This document shows, piece by piece, positions 38,997-49,197 of a DNA stretch of 64,000 bases; the first letter of the stretch is position 1, and each line of letters starts with the position of its first letter. Origin of the DNA: Sipunculus nudus (lineage: Eukaryota; Annelida; Sipuncula; Golfingiida; Sipunculidae); NCBI GenBank assembly GCA_026874595.1, contig CM049312.1, positions 27,833,956 through 27,897,955 on the forward strand, read 5' to 3'. A program made the translations under genes and the position numbers. The notes beneath the pieces were generated by a model. It was not told where the DNA came from, did no database searches, and saw only the letters and a list, made by a program, of their open reading frames with translations.

Positions 38997-40073
38997 ATGG
39001 ACACGGCAGATCATACCACAAAGAATACCCGCAATCGCGAGTCAATGGCCGCTCTTCACCATATAGCTGCCATAGCCACATGCCAGGAAACGCAGGACGG
39101 GCCCGCACCTCTACCAGGCGTGACAGTCCGCGAACAGAAAATGGACCAGGAAGCGTTAGAAAACTGGTTGGGCGCAGGAATGTTGGAATGTGCGGAAGAC
39201 GCACGGGTGCAACCGAAAAGGAAAAAGATCGAGAAAAAGGAAATGATTAATGCAACCAAGCCAAAGAGCCAACAATGCCGTTCTGACCGTACGCTCCGCG
39301 GAAAAAGCAAGTTACGTTTATCTTCTTCCGTCGCGCAACCTAAACCGAATCAGAACATTCAAACAACTGGCAGCACCCCACAAACGCCCTCTGAGACGAA
39401 GTATGACAAACATCCCAGCACAACTCCAGACACTACGGATGTCACGTCTCTTGATACGCATTCAACGAAACGCCACCGGCCATGTTCTGTTCACGGATCC
39501 TTGGAGCCTGTGCCACCGGGGGACCGCCAGTTCCCTCACCCCCATTCTGTGCTGGTACAATGCAAGCATCCTAAAATGAACCGCTACATAGAAAATATGA
39601 TATCCACACAGGGATATCTAATGGAGGAAATGGATCCAGTGACCGGGGCCGTCCATCGCCTGTGGTATGTCCACTTGGAAGACTTGGTAAAAAGGGACGG
39701 CGCTCCCGTGAGACCGTGCACCGACGTGCGCTTGTATGACCTAGCACCTGTAACGGACACGACGATTGATGATGACGACGAGCCCTTAGAATACCCCGCT
39801 TACTGTGTCTTGTGCAAACCTTCACAAGACAACGGCGCAAAAGCCGTCCGCGTCACAAACAAGCGGGACGACGGACAAGAACGCCCGATGAACCTGGCGA
39901 TGGACATTCAGACCCGCAGGCCTTTGTTTATGGTTGAAGCCAACGAAATGTATGAAAGCAAGGCATCGCACCATGGCGGCGTGCCTACCGTGTTTGTCGT
40001 TTGCTCTGACCCCGAATCCGTCTTCTACAAAAAGATGAAGGAAATGGGATGCACGTGCGGTGACACGGACTAG
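38997..40073 (+). CDS. Unknown protein with basic linker and Cys-containing C-domain (358 aa)
   Basis: The frame opens with GTG at 38919; ATG 38997 is preferred. Residues about 75-130 are Lys/Arg/Ser/Gln-rich and probably disordered ('PKRKKIEKKEM' could be a nuclear localisation signal). The C-terminal half forms a compact domain with 'HSVLVQCKHPKMNRYIENM', 'AYCVLCKPS' (CxxC) and a terminal 'CTCGDTD'. It follows the Cys-rich gene on the same strand. No family recognised. Confidence 0.7.
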   Translation: MDTADHTTKNTRNRESMAALHHIAAIATCQETQDGPAPLPGVTVREQKMDQEALENWLGAGMLECAEDARVQPKRKKIEKKEMINATKPKSQQCRSDRTLRGKSKLRLSSSVAQPKPNQNIQTTGSTPQTPSETKYDKHPSTTPDTTDVTSLDTHSTKRHRPCSVHGSLEPVPPGDRQFPHPHSVLVQCKHPKMNRYIENMISTQGYLMEEMDPVTGAVHRLWYVHLEDLVKRDGAPVRPCTDVRLYDLAPVTDTTIDDDDEPLEYPAYCVLCKPSQDNGAKAVRVTNKRDDGQERPMNLAMDIQTRRPLFMVEANEMYESKASHHGGVPTVFVVCSDPESVFYKKMKEMGCTCGDTD

Positions 40074-40143
40074 AAATCGCGCACGGTAGACACCTTTTAT
40101 TTGTGTTTGTCACAACGTCTGTTGTGCCACCCCGAACAAAAGT

Positions 40144-40860
40144 ATGACTCTTGAAACTATGCACCGCACAACCGGTAGAAAGAACCGCCTGTCTGCTACG
40201 GTTCCCGGAAGTGGAACAACAAACTCTAACACTCGTGTCACAGATTACGTGTTGAACACGCTGCACCTCGAATCAGATGGAATCCTTCTTTACTGGTGCC
40301 TCGACAGCGGTTCGGATGTTCACGTGTTTTTCAACCTGGCGACGAGTGGTGATAAAACGGTCGTATTCCACGTCACAGGAAACAGAGTTCTTGTACGGTC
40401 AACGGATCTCGACATGCAGTTCAAACGATGGTTGGGGTCAGATTCCGCACGGCACAGCACTTCAGACACCAGTGTTGACGTCGAGACGGACTCCACGTCA
40501 GTTTGTATTTGGCAGGCTGGAGACGAGCGCGTCTCGTTCATACGCGGGAAGGGAAAAGGGAAGCTGAACCGTTTCGTGCGTGGGATGAAACAAACATTTC
40601 GCGGACAACGCGGAGGACCCGCCGGGCTGTTGACAGGGCCCTTGCCTGCGGATATCGTGATCGGAGTGTCGTCGTCGAACGCTGTTAACGCCAGCATAAC
40701 TCGTCACCCGTGGGAAGACGTCACGAGTTACATTTTCCCCGACGCCGGTTCTATATCGATGAACTTGGGTCTACCAGGGACAGTGAGAGCTGATCTGAAC
40801 GACGTGTTGCGTGTTTGTTGCTGTATTTTTCATATCGTTCGTCAGCAAAGTTTACCGTGA
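40144..40860 (+). CDS. Unknown protein (238 aa)
   Basis: ATG-started, basic Thr-rich N-terminus, then beta-rich segments ('GILLYWCLDSGSDVHVFFNLA') and a basic Gly/Arg stretch ('GKGKGKLNRFVRGMKQTFRG'). The C-terminus is hydrophobic with 'RVCCCIFHIV'. Last gene of a rightward run of four; a polyadenylation signal AATAAA is at about 40940. No recognised family. Confidence 0.7.
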   Translation: MTLETMHRTTGRKNRLSATVPGSGTTNSNTRVTDYVLNTLHLESDGILLYWCLDSGSDVHVFFNLATSGDKTVVFHVTGNRVLVRSTDLDMQFKRWLGSDSARHSTSDTSVDVETDSTSVCIWQAGDERVSFIRGKGKGKLNRFVRGMKQTFRGQRGGPAGLLTGPLPADIVIGVSSSNAVNASITRHPWEDVTSYIFPDAGSISMNLGLPGTVRADLNDVLRVCCCIFHIVRQQSLP

Positions 40861-41085
40861 ACACCCGACATTTTGTTATAGTTCACAGTTCTGATATATA
40901 CGGATTCAGGCACATGTATATCACTTGTTTGCTTTTCAATAAACGACAACAACTGACACGTTTTCTTGTTACTTTTATTGATCATTATACAATAGTGGAA
41001 AGAGGGGGGGGGGGTGGTCCATTACTTGTACAGTTGCATACAAGACAACCCATAGGTCTATATAAGACGTATACGTTTTTTTATT
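40861..41085. terminator. Convergent 3' region with polyadenylation signals and a G tract
   Basis: AATAAA near 40940 serves the rightward gene. TTTATT near 40975 gives AATAAA on the minus strand for gB. An almost pure G run (about 41003-41015) follows. Confidence 0.55.
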
Positions 41086-43644
41086 TTAATATACGCTAGG
41101 CCATATGGACAATTTGTCCCGTCTTGTCGATCTTTTATTCCATTTCTTGCCCCACATGTCCTTTTCAGCGTTCACAATGTTATCTTTTCCTGTTTTCCCC
41201 AGCAGACGGGTTTGCTCGCCTTTTCCCGGCGGTTCGTCTTCTCCCTCGGACGACGACGACGTAGAGGAGGAACTCGACGACGTGGACGACCGACGGTCTC
41301 TGATAACAACCGTTGGCACCCCGCTTTTCCTGTCTCTGTACTTGACGTAGGCCCCGCGCCCCGCTTGCACGGTCAGGGCTGTCATTTGTCTTAGGAGTAC
41401 AAAAAAAGCATAAACGCCACCGATACCCACCATTATCCCCAGTATAAAAGCGATCACTTTACCAGCAAGTGTACCGAGGAATCCCAAAATCCCAGAAAGG
41501 AGTTTACCGAAGAAATCCAACGCACCACTGAATACTGTGCCAACGGCGCTGCCGATGCCGTTGATTATGTCGGAAGCGATTTTCCCCAGGTCTGGGTCAT
41601 TGCTGGTGTAAACCTGATACATGGCCATCGTCCAACGTAAATGGCGATCGAAAACGCGCATCTGGTTCGCGTTTTCCAGCATAGACATGAGGTCGAGCTC
41701 GCCTTCGATTTCCTTGTCCGTGTAAGGGTTTTCCATGATGGGGACATCGGCCTCTATCGGTGGCAGGAAATCGGTGACGTCCCGCAGGGCGGGATCGACG
41801 TCATCCACTATGTAGCCGTAATTCATATCACGGATGTAATTTTCAGAAGGCAGGTCCGACAACACCGCAAATTCGGTTTCGGTCCCGTTTTCGTCCGGCA
41901 GGGTGATAAGAGTGTAGTTTTTGTACGTGAGCGGTACCTCGTTGATGTAAAAACGCAACATGTTCGGGTAGCGGCAGGATTCCGTGTACTTGGGCGGGAT
42001 CACGATCCGTCCGTCATCCATGGCCTGGCCCCGCAGAGGTTCCATGTCCTTTATCCCGGTCATGTTGGCCGTCCTGTTGCCCCCGTCCGCCGGGTCATTG
42101 AAGTATATGAGAGGCCTGCTGTAGCACAACGATTTGCCCTCGCCGACCTCCAGACTGCGGGCAAGACGGAAGTCCGTTTCATTGAGGAACCTGCATCGGC
42201 TTATCTCGTAAACGCTGCCGCGCGGTTTGGCATACACGTCCCGCCCTAAGTACACGGACAGCACAGACGACGGGTTGACAATGGCAAGAGAACGCGCCAT
42301 GTTGTGGTCGTAATAACTCTGAGCGCACCAAGTGTCCAGGCGCTGACGCTGTTGCGAATTCATCCAGTCCACGATCTTCCCAGACACAAAATACCTCACA
42401 TTTTCCATTATTTCGTTGGTCATCAGCAGCAGTTCCGACCTGGTTGCGTGGCCAGTGTCACGTCTTCGGCGAGAAAGGTAATGCGTGCAGTTTAACGCGG
42501 CAGCCCCGTGAGCGTCGGCGTGCTGCTTCCTCTTGTACTCCTCACACAAGTGGTCATGGTTTACTACGCTTACATTCAGATGTACCGTGGAATGGTTAAG
42601 GTGGTTTTCGATTGCAGAAACGGGAACAGTGTCAGGTATCCAAGCGACGATCCCGTAATAGGTGTCCCAGTACATTTCCGTGTAGTTCATTATACTCAGC
42701 CTCTTTGACACGCAGTAGGGATGATCGATGGCACTGAGACTAGGTATCATATGTTTCTGTCGGTCAAATGTAAGCATTTGTTTGGCGTCCTCCAGCACCA
42801 AGTAGAAGCGCCCGTTGCCGTCACCCAGCTTAACCTTGGTTACGTTATGGTGTATCTCTGCCAGTACATAACCGCATGACATTGTAGGTTCGACTTTGTG
42901 CCAAACGATGACCCATTCGTCAGTGGTTATGTGACTGCCCAGTTCAAACGATCTGGCTCCCGTGCTCGACAGGTTCTGAGCCATGCCCAGCGACGTGTGC
43001 ACAACCTGATACGGGGGAGAAGCGACAACATACACTTCTTTCATGATACAGTTGTGAGTGTACGTTTCCGGATCGTACCCGAACGCGAACCAATTATACT
43101 TCACACTGACAGGTATGTTGCTGGAATACGTGACGTATCCGTCGTGGCTCATGCTGACATGATACAACATGTGCGTCTTGCCGTCGATCGTGCAGTCCCT
43201 TGTTGAGCGCCATTTCCGACACTCTTCTGCCGAGGGAGGCGCAATCGGGCGGTCCCATTTGTCAGTTATAAATTTGTGACCAAACCAACCCGTGTAGGTT
43301 TTTCTGTACGATACGAACCACTGGCAGGCCATGGCGTCGGTCCTGGTGGCTTGAATATTCCTCTTGAAAGTGATAACCGTCCCGGTTTCGTGGTGGTCCT
43401 GTGCATGGTCAGCTGCATGGGGGCATCTGGGGTGAGGAGCGAAATGTACATATTTGGACGGCGTCCGCGGGTCACAGAACCGCAGTCTGTTCAAACGTTC
43501 GTTCCCTTTCAGGTCCGCGTACGCACGTTGCGAGGTGTTAAGCGTTGTTATGTCGATGGCCGAGGAAGTGACGGCGCCGGACATTTGCTGGAAAGCAGTC
43601 ACTGCGAAGCAAACACGCAGCACCCAAGACAATATTCCACACAT
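41086..43644 (-). CDS. gB: Envelope glycoprotein B-like fusion protein (852 aa)
   Basis: The frame extends to GTG 43677; ATG 43644 starts a signal peptide ('MCGILSWVLRVCFAVTAF'). The ectodomain has many N-glycosylation sites and the gB order of landmarks: an early 'GTVITFKRNI' strand, a polybasic furin-type site 'SRRRRDTG' near residue 393, then 'WCAQSYY', 'NPSSVLSVYLGRDVYAKP', 'CRFLNE' and 'LCYSRPLIYF', which closely follow the conserved gB core. A Gly/Leu-rich membrane-proximal region and transmembrane anchor lie near residues 705-765. The cytosolic tail includes a Ser-rich acidic cluster ('SSTSSSSSSTSSSSEGEDE'). Class III fusogen of the envelope. Well supported by motif order. Confidence 0.88.
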   Translation of the reverse strand: MCGILSWVLRVCFAVTAFQQMSGAVTSSAIDITTLNTSQRAYADLKGNERLNRLRFCDPRTPSKYVHFAPHPRCPHAADHAQDHHETGTVITFKRNIQATRTDAMACQWFVSYRKTYTGWFGHKFITDKWDRPIAPPSAEECRKWRSTRDCTIDGKTHMLYHVSMSHDGYVTYSSNIPVSVKYNWFAFGYDPETYTHNCIMKEVYVVASPPYQVVHTSLGMAQNLSSTGARSFELGSHITTDEWVIVWHKVEPTMSCGYVLAEIHHNVTKVKLGDGNGRFYLVLEDAKQMLTFDRQKHMIPSLSAIDHPYCVSKRLSIMNYTEMYWDTYYGIVAWIPDTVPVSAIENHLNHSTVHLNVSVVNHDHLCEEYKRKQHADAHGAAALNCTHYLSRRRRDTGHATRSELLLMTNEIMENVRYFVSGKIVDWMNSQQRQRLDTWCAQSYYDHNMARSLAIVNPSSVLSVYLGRDVYAKPRGSVYEISRCRFLNETDFRLARSLEVGEGKSLCYSRPLIYFNDPADGGNRTANMTGIKDMEPLRGQAMDDGRIVIPPKYTESCRYPNMLRFYINEVPLTYKNYTLITLPDENGTETEFAVLSDLPSENYIRDMNYGYIVDDVDPALRDVTDFLPPIEADVPIMENPYTDKEIEGELDLMSMLENANQMRVFDRHLRWTMAMYQVYTSNDPDLGKIASDIINGIGSAVGTVFSGALDFFGKLLSGILGFLGTLAGKVIAFILGIMVGIGGVYAFFVLLRQMTALTVQAGRGAYVKYRDRKSGVPTVVIRDRRSSTSSSSSSTSSSSEGEDEPPGKGEQTRLLGKTGKDNIVNAEKDMWGKKWNKRSTRRDKLSIWPSVY

Positions 43645-43819
43645 GGCCACAGACGTTGACGTTTCCGATGAACACACACGTGACGTCTACGCTAGACAAC
43701 TAAACGGTGATAATACACGAACCGATCGACAAAGCATGAAAACGTGCTATGGGGGTCAATATAGTACATGTGGTCCGTGACAAATACTGACAAAAGAACA
43801 CCGCATGTTTGTGCGTGAA

Positions 43820-44611
43820 TCAATGGCGCGGACAAGAAATGTACGCCACAGTTTGTAATCCCTGCAGAAGCGGCAGACTGGTTTCGAGTCTCCTGCACAA
43901 TGTGCAACCGCAACCCCGCCACTCCCGTTGCCCCAGGAAAAGGGCCATGCAAATAGACCTCGGGGTCACGTTGTTCCGGACATATTCATCTACCTCGTAA
44001 TTGTCAAGTGTGCTGTAAGGAGTAGGTAAATTCGCACCAATCCCTGACGTCGCAACCACTCTCCGCATCAACTGGAAGCAATGCTGGCACCACATTTGAC
44101 AGAATGCCACCCAAATCAGGATTCCTGGTTCAAATGTTGTGACCTGCCCTTCTTCACCTGGCTCTTCGGGTAACCTCTCTGCAATAGCTGAACATATCGA
44201 CCACATGTCTTTTGCCATTGTGCTCGACAGAGAGAGATCGATTACGTCCAAGTATCTCCACAGAGACATCTGACGGCCGTGCGTCTCGAAAAATGTTGCA
44301 ATATTCCCACCGGCTTCCGACATGCACTTTTCGTAACGCATAATCATCTCTTCATCGTCCATGTCAGACGACGATGACGACGAATCCTCCTCATTTTCTT
44401 GTAGTTCTCCCCCACTGTCATCCTCATCTCCGGATCCCAGTACAGGCCAGCCACAAGGGTAATCGGCGACACCGTCCCGGGGATTGTTGTTCTCTTCCCT
44501 TTCTCCCGACCCGCCTTCCTCATCAGAACGATGAACGTCTTCATTTGGTAATGACATATCGTCCGCGTGGTACCCTGCTGTACCAAGTGTAACCCCTTGT
44601 ATGTCAGACAT
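43820..44611 (-). CDS. Acidic protein with Cys-containing C-terminus (263 aa)
   Basis: ATG-started, with TATA-like elements on the minus strand (TTTATAA near 44645-44651, TATATATA at 44671-44684). The first 95 residues are strongly acidic with a Ser run ('EEDSSSSSSDMDDEE'). The rest is helical with Trp and Cys ('MWCQHCFQLMRRVV'), ending in 'GCGCTLCRRLETS'. It lies between gB and the candidate MCP, on their strand. Unknown function; probably a small tegument or regulatory protein. Confidence 0.75.
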   Translation of the reverse strand: MSDIQGVTLGTAGYHADDMSLPNEDVHRSDEEGGSGEREENNNPRDGVADYPCGWPVLGSGDEDDSGGELQENEEDSSSSSSDMDDEEMIMRYEKCMSEAGGNIATFFETHGRQMSLWRYLDVIDLSLSSTMAKDMWSICSAIAERLPEEPGEEGQVTTFEPGILIWVAFCQMWCQHCFQLMRRVVATSGIGANLPTPYSTLDNYEVDEYVRNNVTPRSICMALFLGQREWRGCGCTLCRRLETSLPLLQGLQTVAYISCPRH

Positions 44612-44911
44612 AGCAAATGAACCAAACTGTCACCAGTGCGGCTGTTATAAAGTCGCAGTCACGACACAAATATATATATATATACGGACGTGCACACAGG
44701 GTTTACAACGAAACATGTGATAAATCATTCAAATAGCAACATTCCAACCACGCATGCACAGGACCGACTGGACCATACAACAGACAGACGATGCACGCAA
44801 CCGAAAACACAAACACGTATAAAAGCAATATAGTTTTTTAATATGATATACCATAGCAATAAACAAAAACAGGTGCACGACCCACATTCAAGGACACAAT
44901 CATGTGATTCA
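44612..44911. other. Spacer between acidic-protein gene and MCP
   Basis: 300-bp gap with the TATA elements of the leftward acidic-protein gene and a TATATATATATA run at 44671-44684. AATAAA-like sequence near 44868 on the plus strand has no matching gene. No ORF. Confidence 0.45.
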
Positions 44912-47900
44912 TTAATCGGTAGAAACCCGCCTGCGTTTCGTGTCCGGCTCGCCGATCGGCATGAGAAAACGGAGAGCGGATGACAAATCGTTTTCGTCCA
45001 TGCGGACGTAAGGGAAACGGGTACAAAAGTCATCGACGCACCTGAACGTCTCTGCGTCCAAGCTGCTTTTCGGCAGCTGTTCGATATCCACTCCGCTGTT
45101 TCCTAAACGTGTGGATATTATCTGGTACAACAGACCAGCCACTTTTTCGACAGGAACGTCAGGGTCCTCACACATGTCGTCCAAACACGTTTCGAGGTCT
45201 TGGATGCTTCCTGTCCTGCCGGCTGCGTCCATGCCGTGTAGCACACTGCGTGCAGCGTGGTGCACCTGCATGCGTTGAGAGAACGGCTCCGTGCTAACCC
45301 CCAGAAAGAGCGGGTATTGCCGTTTATCGTCAGCATCTTGTTTTCCCGCACGCGGCCAGTTCATCGACTTGAGCGCGCCTGTATACAGTGCTGAGAGCTC
45401 AGTCTCGTTCACACCCATCAACATCCGGTGACGGACCACAAGATGGTTTTGCAGAACATAAAAATTCGGCCTCATACACGCCACCGTGACCTTGTAGCGC
45501 AAAGAACTAGCTTCGTTCAGGCAGGACACGCCGTCCTTCACCATCACGAGACCGGCATCACGGAAGACGGGCATTTGCGCTTCACCAGACTCGCTCTTTG
45601 GGTTGTTAAAGGTGACGCCACCCCATCCAGCTTGCACCCAAACGGGCAAAATGGCGTTTTCCTTCTGGTGTGCATCGGATAGCTGGCTCATGTGACAGAA
45701 CAGCTGAGACTGGAGGAGGAAAGACGTGAATTCCTTGGAACCGCTGACATGTCTCCCGCCGCGCAGCGGGCTCGTCTCGACCAGCTGCACCAAACGCACC
45801 AGAGCATGCACGTCCGCTTGCCGCAGGTGCACCCCAGATTCCTCAGCATCCAACGCGAGTTCACGCAAGGTCTTTGCCTGGATCATCTTTTTAAGTGAAG
45901 GGTGGTAACAACTCTGTATGATCTGGACTATCCAACCTTGCGTGTCACGAGACAGAGGTTTCTTGAAGACGGACAGACCGCTCACCCACCCCCACCCCGT
46001 TCCACGAAACCTCTCCTCTTCCTGTTCGTGGTTGCCGATTATGTAGTCGTACGATGAATTCCGGACAACGCTTGTCACATCTGCCGCAACAGCCGGTGAA
46101 ATTGTTTCATCCTCGACTGCATCGTCTGATAAACCAGACACCCGCGGAGTTACGGTGAAGTCACCCTGTTCCTGATATATGTCGGCAGCACTGACACCCG
46201 CACTGCGCGACTCCATGATCGAGGCACGTATGGAACCGTGCGTTTCAGCAAACGGGGCATCAACGCTTCCCTGCGGACGCTGCCATCCTTTCTTGTTTGC
46301 GGAAGATTTATCTTTGTACCACGTGGTGGTGTTCATTTTACAGTATGCGTCTTGGACCTTGTACCAGACGCAATCCTTCGAACAGTGTTCGTGCGCCAGA
46401 ACCCTCCCCTGATCGTGCAGGGAAGGTACACTCGCGCTCCTGACAACGTACGGCTTGTACGAGAACAACGGTTTGTCGAGCATCAACGGTGAATGCAAAA
46501 GCGTCAGTTGCACCTGCTGGTACGTAGCAGCTGCGCTCTGCAGCCGCTTGAATACATCTGCTTGCGCCATGTTAGAAGCCAGCAAGCACTGGTGCAGCAG
46601 TGTGCACTGGTGCATCTTCCACACAGCTGCACCCTGGTAGGCCAACATCTCGCCCGACAACGTGATGGCCAGTTCAGACCGCAGTTTCTCTACATCTGTC
46701 GCCCCCGCCTTCCTGTTAGCTGTTCTTTCGGCGGCGAGGTTCGCGAAGCGTTTGGCTTCCAACGTCACGCTCGCGACTGTATCAGTCACACACGAGAACA
46801 TTTTGCAAACGCTCGTGACATCCAAAGGCGTACTGTCGTGCTTCTTTCGCAGCTGCGAGTCGGGTTTTGTAATGAAACAACCGGCGAGCGCGTCAATGAA
46901 GGACGTGTGTAGACGTCCCGCGTGGGGCTGCACGATCATATCCAGTTCCGGCGGTATTTCTTTGAGCACGCGTGCCAACACACCCGACGGTGCTTCTTGC
47001 GACTCTCTTCTTCTGCTGTCAGATTCTTTTCTCTGGACAAAGGACGATTTCTCAACATTGCCCGTAAAATGGGGTCCTTTGCACAGCACGTGCAACCCAG
47101 GTACGCATAGCCCGTCGTGAGCTGTCCCCCGCTTTTCGAGGATCTGCCTGACGGGGCGTGGGAACCACACACAGGGGCAGTTTTCCGGTCCCCTGTCCAA
47201 ACTGACCCCGTCCTTGTGGCATTTGTGACACATACGTGTATTAATCGCTTTTTTCACATCGCTCAAGTCAGCGTCCCAGGGCACCCCTTCCGCCAGAGTT
47301 TCGAACGAATCTAGCGACCTGGCCGTAACGTGGAGGTCCAACGAAAGGCCGACAAGCCTTTGGGCCAAGACGGTATTGCCGTGGAGGCCTGCCGTGTCCA
47401 TGTGCGATTTGATGTTGCCCTGACGCTCCTGCTTATCGAACGGTAGTTCGAAAGGGTAGTTGTCGATGTCAAACGAAGCACGCCATTTCTGCGACGTCCG
47501 TAGCTGGGCCTGCCTGTCTGTCAGTAAGAAAGACGTCATGTCCACGGCGGCTGAGTCCGTGGACTTCAGCAAACTGCACAGCAGTGAAGCCTCATTCAAC
47601 CTCAACGACATTGCTACGGCTTCAGCCAGGCAAGGTGACATTTGGCGTTCCATGTGACCTGGCATCATGCGCTCCAGTTCTGCTGTACACTTCTCTGGGT
47701 TACCGAAAGGTGTGGCCTCCGCCTGTCGCACGAGGGAAGAGTGCACGTCCTCGTCGCATGGCCAGTTTTTGAATTCGACAGTATCCGCGAACCGGCAACT
47801 GGTGTTCTGGGTGAGCGTGAGATACACCAGCAGAGCAACCAAAGGGGCGGTTTCTTCAGATATCTGCCGCCGTTTGTCACATGCCTGTTGGTTTTGGTAC

Positions 47901-48883
47901 GGGGATGAGAAACCTGGAGGTAGATCCACCTGCCGGTGCACTGGTGTGTCGAGCATGTAAACAACCACGTCTGCCAAGTACGGTTTGATATGTAGGTTGT
48001 GCATCAGGCCCCTGACGATGCTCCACATCAGCTGGCTGAGCACGGGTGACACGACCAGAAGGTTTTCAATGGGCTCTTCCGTCGGGGAAGTCCTGTCGTC
48101 CTGCAGGACGTCCGCAAGCAACTGCTTCCGTTGCGGCCGTCGCTTCGGAGCAGAACGGCGTGTAGCGTAGGCCAGCGTCGCGTCCCACAAATCCACGGTG
48201 ACCGCGTTTAGGTTTTCGTGCAGGGATACGTCACGCCTGACCGAGTCCCGCACGAGGAACATGCAACCGTGCATGAGTGCGCTGATATGCGCCCACGTAA
48301 ACGTTCCAAAGATGAAAAAATCTTTCGCCTCCAGTGGCGGTCCTTCACTCTTCACAACGCTCATGATCCGCTGCACAGTCAGGGAGTGCAGGTCCTTGCC
48401 ATTGTCCACCAGGTCGGCAGACGTGTTTTTCTGCGGAACGGGAAAAAACTCGCTTTTCTCACAACCTTCCCAGGCGGGGGTTGTGGTCTGCAGCATGTCA
48501 TCGATGACCTGCCTCACGTTCTTCATTCGTCTCATCGGGTTGTCATGCTCGTGTAGACGCGGGTCATCGTACCCGTGCAGGAGGAACAAGAACGGATACC
48601 TGCCGGCACTGTTGACTTCACCGTCCGGTGTCTCCACGAAACCTTTCCAGGGCAGATCACTTTCCACGGTCAGCCCCCTCACGACAGGTAACCAACCACC
48701 GGGTTCCCCTTCGCATTGCGCCAACAGCTGTTTAACTATGATGCCTCCTGCGACGTCAAGCGAGAGCAAATCGTCCCTCTTGACCACATACAAACGGGCA
48801 GGCGTGATATCCCCTAGATCGCCGGTCTCGCAAAGACTGGTGTAGTCTCTCTCGTCTGGTTTACTACCACCCGACCTGTGCAT
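44912..48883 (-). CDS. MCP: Candidate major capsid protein (1323 aa)
   Basis: ATG-started ORF of 1323 codons, in the size range of herpesvirus major capsid proteins (about 1370). Hydrophilic without signal or membrane segments, with 40-odd dispersed Cys. Segments such as 'MRPNFYVLQNHLVVRH' and 'YPLFLGVSTEPFSQRM' near the C-terminus resemble the conserved MCP upper-domain region in pattern. It neighbours the protease/scaffold genes and gB in a structural block. A TATAAAA on the minus strand (48973-48979) stands about 90 nt before the ATG. The call rests on size, context and composition more than on a diagnostic motif. Confidence 0.65.
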   Translation of the reverse strand: MHRSGGSKPDERDYTSLCETGDLGDITPARLYVVKRDDLLSLDVAGGIIVKQLLAQCEGEPGGWLPVVRGLTVESDLPWKGFVETPDGEVNSAGRYPFLFLLHGYDDPRLHEHDNPMRRMKNVRQVIDDMLQTTTPAWEGCEKSEFFPVPQKNTSADLVDNGKDLHSLTVQRIMSVVKSEGPPLEAKDFFIFGTFTWAHISALMHGCMFLVRDSVRRDVSLHENLNAVTVDLWDATLAYATRRSAPKRRPQRKQLLADVLQDDRTSPTEEPIENLLVVSPVLSQLMWSIVRGLMHNLHIKPYLADVVVYMLDTPVHRQVDLPPGFSSPYQNQQACDKRRQISEETAPLVALLVYLTLTQNTSCRFADTVEFKNWPCDEDVHSSLVRQAEATPFGNPEKCTAELERMMPGHMERQMSPCLAEAVAMSLRLNEASLLCSLLKSTDSAAVDMTSFLLTDRQAQLRTSQKWRASFDIDNYPFELPFDKQERQGNIKSHMDTAGLHGNTVLAQRLVGLSLDLHVTARSLDSFETLAEGVPWDADLSDVKKAINTRMCHKCHKDGVSLDRGPENCPCVWFPRPVRQILEKRGTAHDGLCVPGLHVLCKGPHFTGNVEKSSFVQRKESDSRRRESQEAPSGVLARVLKEIPPELDMIVQPHAGRLHTSFIDALAGCFITKPDSQLRKKHDSTPLDVTSVCKMFSCVTDTVASVTLEAKRFANLAAERTANRKAGATDVEKLRSELAITLSGEMLAYQGAAVWKMHQCTLLHQCLLASNMAQADVFKRLQSAAATYQQVQLTLLHSPLMLDKPLFSYKPYVVRSASVPSLHDQGRVLAHEHCSKDCVWYKVQDAYCKMNTTTWYKDKSSANKKGWQRPQGSVDAPFAETHGSIRASIMESRSAGVSAADIYQEQGDFTVTPRVSGLSDDAVEDETISPAVAADVTSVVRNSSYDYIIGNHEQEEERFRGTGWGWVSGLSVFKKPLSRDTQGWIVQIIQSCYHPSLKKMIQAKTLRELALDAEESGVHLRQADVHALVRLVQLVETSPLRGGRHVSGSKEFTSFLLQSQLFCHMSQLSDAHQKENAILPVWVQAGWGGVTFNNPKSESGEAQMPVFRDAGLVMVKDGVSCLNEASSLRYKVTVACMRPNFYVLQNHLVVRHRMLMGVNETELSALYTGALKSMNWPRAGKQDADDKRQYPLFLGVSTEPFSQRMQVHHAARSVLHGMDAAGRTGSIQDLETCLDDMCEDPDVPVEKVAGLLYQIISTRLGNSGVDIEQLPKSSLDAETFRCVDDFCTRFPYVRMDENDLSSALRFLMPIGEPDTKRRRVSTD

Positions 48884-49197
48884 GTTTGAACCGTTTGTCT
48901 ACGCTTCTGGTCGAAACAACTGTCAAGTCCTGCAACTGCGAGCACAATAAGCGAAACGCAGTCGGTGCGCGCTTTTATAAGGAGGTCTGGCGTCAAACCG
49001 TTTCCTACTGCTGCATGATATGCTGTGGCAACCACGTGACAAGGCAGCTTTACAAAAAATGAGTTCGGCGTGTGAAACACACAAGTGATACTTCAGAGTG
49101 TGGAGCGACTTCTGGAACTCATACCATCAGAAGACCCGACTAGACAGGGTATGATTACGTGGTACAACACCGCACACACACAAATATACACCGGGCC
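48884..49197. promoter_or_regulatory. Divergent promoter between MCP and 49198 gene
   Basis: 314-bp divergent space. TATAAAA on the minus strand at 48973-48979 faces MCP. An E-box (CACGTG, 49033-49038) sits in the centre. No TATA is obvious for the rightward gene. Confidence 0.5.
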
